Positions 31,286 through 32,874 of a stretch of DNA of 32,874 nucleotides are shown piece by piece (the stretch's first letter is position 1; every line of letters starts with the position of its first letter). A program made the position numbers and the translations under genes. The stretch is taken from the IMG/VR virus record IMGVR_UViG_3300036845_000279, positions 1-32,874 of that record. The stretch is one strand, 5' to 3'. Source of the DNA: a virus. The notes under the pieces were generated by a model. It did not search any database and was not told where the DNA came from. It worked only from the letters and a program-made list of their open reading frames with translations.

Positions 31286-31560
31286 AACTATTCACCCTGA
31301 TAAGTGCCGGGTTTCTGCTGGTCGCACCCACAGCCCGCGCCGACGAGGGAACGTTTATCGCAGACCTCCAAGGCCAGGGAGTCCCAACCAACTGGCCTTT
31401 CGTGGTTCAACCCGTCGCCGGAACCAACATCTGCAACGAACTCCATAACGGGTTCACCCCGCAAAAAGTCGTACAACAATTCGCGCCAATCCAAGCGAAC
31501 TGGGCCCCCACCATCGTGGCAACCGCGCAACGCGACATTTGCCCCGACACCCTGCACTAA
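31282..31560 (+). CDS. Secreted DUF732-like protein
   Basis: Encodes 92 residues; the ATG overlaps the previous stop (ATGA). Residues 1-20 are a signal peptide (MKLFTLISAGFLLVAPTARA). The mature part has the DUF732 pattern: DEGTFIADLQGQGV, NICNELHNGFTPQKVVQQF and ATAQRDICPD, with three Cys. It pairs with the membrane-anchored partner, giving one anchored and one soluble version of the same fold. Its TAA overlaps the stop of the convergent HNH gene. Role unknown; envelope or host-interaction function is inferred. Confidence 0.8.
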   Translation: MKLFTLISAGFLLVAPTARADEGTFIADLQGQGVPTNWPFVVQPVAGTNICNELHNGFTPQKVVQQFAPIQANWAPTIVATAQRDICPDTLH

Positions 31561-32270
31561 CCGGTCCGCTGAAGCTTCCACTGCTGGAACTCGTCGAACT
31601 GGGCTTTAAGGTCTCTACGCCACTTCGCGTCGTGGGATGCGTGACATGGCCAGCACATCGGCATATAAAACTCGGGGTATCGGGAGTAGACCAGCTCCGA
31701 AGACCGCTGCCGTCCACACAACTCGTTCGGGTCTGTTCCGTCATAAGCCCAGTGATCAGATGCGTCACCGCAGTTCACGCACGGATACTGGCTGGATGAC
31801 CCCCAGAGCGCGATGCACCGAGAATGCGCCGCCCCATACGAGCAGGGCTTTTCGATCACAAACTTCGCCCGGCCCACGCTATGAAGCGGAGCGTGCAGGT
31901 CATGACCCATTTTCGTGCGATGCCAGTGCATCGCACATAGCCCTGCTCGTTCTATCGGCTTAATACACCGGGCGCCCGTGTCCGGGTTCACAACAGTGCA
32001 TGGTTTGCGGGGTTTGCGGGTTTGGCGGCACTGCAGGCATCGGCGCCCTGGACCGCTCGCCTGATCAGGGTATTCATGCCCATTTTTGCAATGAGTGGGC
32101 CACGCACGCCGCCCGACGCGGCGTCTATAGGCCGCGCGTTGCCGCTCGGACTGAGCTTTGCGGCAGATGTCACAGCGGCACCCTTTTCGGTACCTTGCCG
32201 AGCCGCCGTGCTTAATTTGCTGACCCTGATGGGACACGGAGCGAAACATCGCCGAACATGAATTACACAT
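31557..32270 (-). CDS. HNH endonuclease with multiple zinc-finger motifs
   Basis: Encodes 237 residues from an ATG with CCGGGAGA eight nt upstream. Zinc-like motifs occur in series: CxxC at 2-5, HGxxxxYxxGCRCxxC at ~21-36, CKNGHEY...CLQC at ~61-81, CTVV...RC...LCAMHWH at ~91-117. The C-terminal HNH domain has CVNCG (164-168), the catalytic pair Asp172-His173 in DHWAYDG, and MCWPCHASHD (205-214). HNH proteins beside terminases can assist cos cleavage, or be homing endonucleases. The leader has two perfect hairpins, and its stop overlaps that of the DUF732 gene. Confidence 0.85.
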   Translation of the reverse strand: MCNSCSAMFRSVSHQGQQIKHGGSARYRKGCRCDICRKAQSERQRAAYRRRVGRRAWPTHCKNGHEYPDQASGPGRRCLQCRQTRKPRKPCTVVNPDTGARCIKPIERAGLCAMHWHRTKMGHDLHAPLHSVGRAKFVIEKPCSYGAAHSRCIALWGSSSQYPCVNCGDASDHWAYDGTDPNELCGRQRSSELVYSRYPEFYMPMCWPCHASHDAKWRRDLKAQFDEFQQWKLQRTG

Positions 32271-32277
32271 ATTTTTT

Positions 32278-32285
32278 TCTCCCGG
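32278..32285 (-). promoter_or_regulatory. HNH ribosome-binding region, complementary to hairpin loop
   Basis: On the mRNA this is CCGGGAGA, containing the only good Shine-Dalgarno match for the HNH start (ATG at 32270). Its exact complement, TCTCCCGG, forms the loop of the hairpin at 32292-32323. Pairing would hide the ribosome-binding site. Confidence 0.55.
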
Positions 32286-32291
32286 AAAGGC

Positions 32292-32323
32292 GGAATCCCC
32301 GTACCGGGAGATACGGGGATTCC
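32292..32323 (-). promoter_or_regulatory. Perfect 12-bp hairpin in HNH leader
   Basis: GGAATCCCCGTA and TACGGGGATTCC are perfect inverted repeats around an 8-nt loop. There is no T-run after it on the - strand (GCCTTTCC), so it is not a standard terminator. The loop is complementary to the HNH ribosome-binding region 6 nt beyond the stem, giving a potential pseudoknot or alternative hairpin; with a 12-bp stem and 6-nt connector, complete pairing of both helices may be sterically strained. Confidence 0.6.
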
Positions 32324-32326
32324 TAA

Positions 32327-32347
32327 CCGCGGAGGATCAGTCCGCGG
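32327..32347 (-). promoter_or_regulatory. Perfect 7-bp hairpin between terminase and HNH genes
   Basis: CCGCGGA and TCCGCGG flank a 7-nt loop, 9 bp after the small terminase stop and 3 bp before the larger hairpin. Tandem stems could protect the upstream mRNA end or mark a processing or protein-binding site. No T-tract follows. Confidence 0.55.
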
Positions 32348-32356
32348 CTGACTTAT

Positions 32357-32767
32357 TTAACCTGTTTTCGTGTTTACACTGGTCATCGACCTGACAGATG
32401 CAAGTTTCGACTTCTTCGTATCGCCGGCTTTGCGTAGCGTTTCCAGCATGTCCGCGAGTTTCGCTGCAGCGGCCGGCTTCGAGGACGTGGCGCGAGGATC
32501 ATCCATCACCTTCGCCAAGGCGATCGCCGTAGCGACCAAACCAGGTCGAGGAGCATTCAAATCGGCGATCTCAGCCCGCACGCCACTTTCAACGCTGTCA
32601 TCAGCAGAAACAGGGGCTGAATTGGAAAAATCCGCAACAGCGGTCAGATCGCCGAACTGCTTCCGCTGGCGCAAATCCTGCTGATACGCCCGCTCCGAAG
32701 ATTTGCACTTCTCACACCGACAGCCCTGCTTATACCCGCGGCGCCCATGCACTGCGATCATCGGCAT
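32357..32767 (-). CDS. Small terminase subunit (probable)
   Basis: Encodes 136 residues; TTGGAG lies six nt before the ATG. The N-terminus carries HGRRGYKQGCRCEKC, a metal-binding-like motif shared with the HNH protein, then a basic helix (SSERAYQQDLRQRK). The middle is acidic and probably disordered. The C-terminal ~60 residues (GLVATAIALAKVMDDPRA, KPAAAAKLADMLETL, KSKLASVRSMT) match the helical C-terminal region I recall from mycobacteriophage small terminase subunits. It would recognise the packaging site and recruit the large subunit. Being first in the late operon supports the call; homology is not certain. Confidence 0.65.
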   Translation of the reverse strand: MPMIAVHGRRGYKQGCRCEKCKSSERAYQQDLRQRKQFGDLTAVADFSNSAPVSADDSVESGVRAEIADLNAPRPGLVATAIALAKVMDDPRATSSKPAAAAKLADMLETLRKAGDTKKSKLASVRSMTSVNTKTG

Positions 32768-32874
32768 AACTACTCCAAGTTAACTGCATAAACCCTGCAT
32801 AAAGGGCCCGTTGTTATACATATACACGGCGTTAGTTGACGATCTCTTGGTTAAAATCCATGGGAGCCCTCGAC
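32768..32874. other. AT-richer intergenic region upstream of late operon
   Basis: Contains a direct repeat of TGCATAAA (32787-32794 and 32799-32806) and an AT-rich stretch with TTATACATATACA. On the - strand GTCAAC and TATAAC, 16 bp apart, could serve as a late promoter, though both boxes are weak. The packaging (cos or pac) site is expected near here but no diagnostic sequence is seen. No gene can be supported up to the window end. Confidence 0.4.

Noticed and set aside
32292-32347. Rho-independent terminators before HNH gene
   Set aside because: No T-tract follows either stem on the - strand; the A/T-run near 32271-32278 lies beyond the ribosome-binding region.
32860-32874. ATG on + strand at the window end (possible start of an early gene)
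   Set aside because: Only five codons are visible and no ribosome-binding site is clear.
1-32874. CRISPR array, tRNA, integrase, attachment site or insertion sequence
   Set aside because: No regularly spaced repeats, cloverleaf, recombinase motif or terminal inverted repeats were found by eye.

Overview
This window looks like the virion-and-lysis half of a tailed double-stranded DNA phage (siphovirus) of Mycobacterium, or the matching part of a prophage. The sequence is GC-rich, genes abut by ATGA/GTGA overlaps, and GTG starts are common. Telling genes are a lysin A/lysin B pair (lysin B cuts the mycolyl-arabinogalactan bond found only in mycolic-acid bacteria), an r1t-type holin, a DUF7427-like membrane protein, a PE-PPE-type serine hydrolase and two DUF732-like exported proteins. 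No integrase, repressor, replication gene, tRNA or CRISPR array is visible, so lifestyle cannot be read directly.

Layout. (1) 68-2241, + strand: eight small genes, the end of what would be the phage's other arm, including a ribbon-helix-helix protein. They converge on the late operon with 8 bp between stop codons. (2) 2250-32767, - strand, read right to left, is the late operon. It holds the small terminase subunit and an HNH endonuclease, then a two-gene + strand island (30788-31560), then a small beta-rich protein, large terminase, portal, prohead protease and HK97-fold capsid. The head-tail connectors, tail terminator, major tail protein and frameshifted tail-assembly chaperones follow. 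Next come the tape measure, about ten minor-tail, fibre and tail-associated genes, lysin A, lysin B, holin and five further membrane or secreted proteins.

How it works together. The head and tail genes follow the usual siphovirus order and are tightly coupled. What stands out is the set of enzymes able to act on a mycobacterial envelope. The tape measure carries an NlpC/P60-like Cys/His motif. The tail block has three adjacent hydrolases: PE-PPE serine hydrolase, single-HKD phospholipase-D-like protein, and an SGNH esterase fused to a fibre. The lysis block has a two-domain lysin A plus lysin B. I read the tail enzymes as a possible entry kit for the mycolate outer membrane, lipids and peptidoglycan; this is inference.

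Most worth a second look are four things. First, the DUF732 gene pair sits antisense inside the terminase region with its own putative leaderless promoter, like a moron or lysogenic-conversion island. Second, two perfect hairpins lie ahead of the HNH gene, one with a loop exactly complementary to that gene's ribosome-binding region. Third, there is the three-hydrolase tail block. Fourth, the small terminase and the HNH protein share a zinc-binding-like motif.
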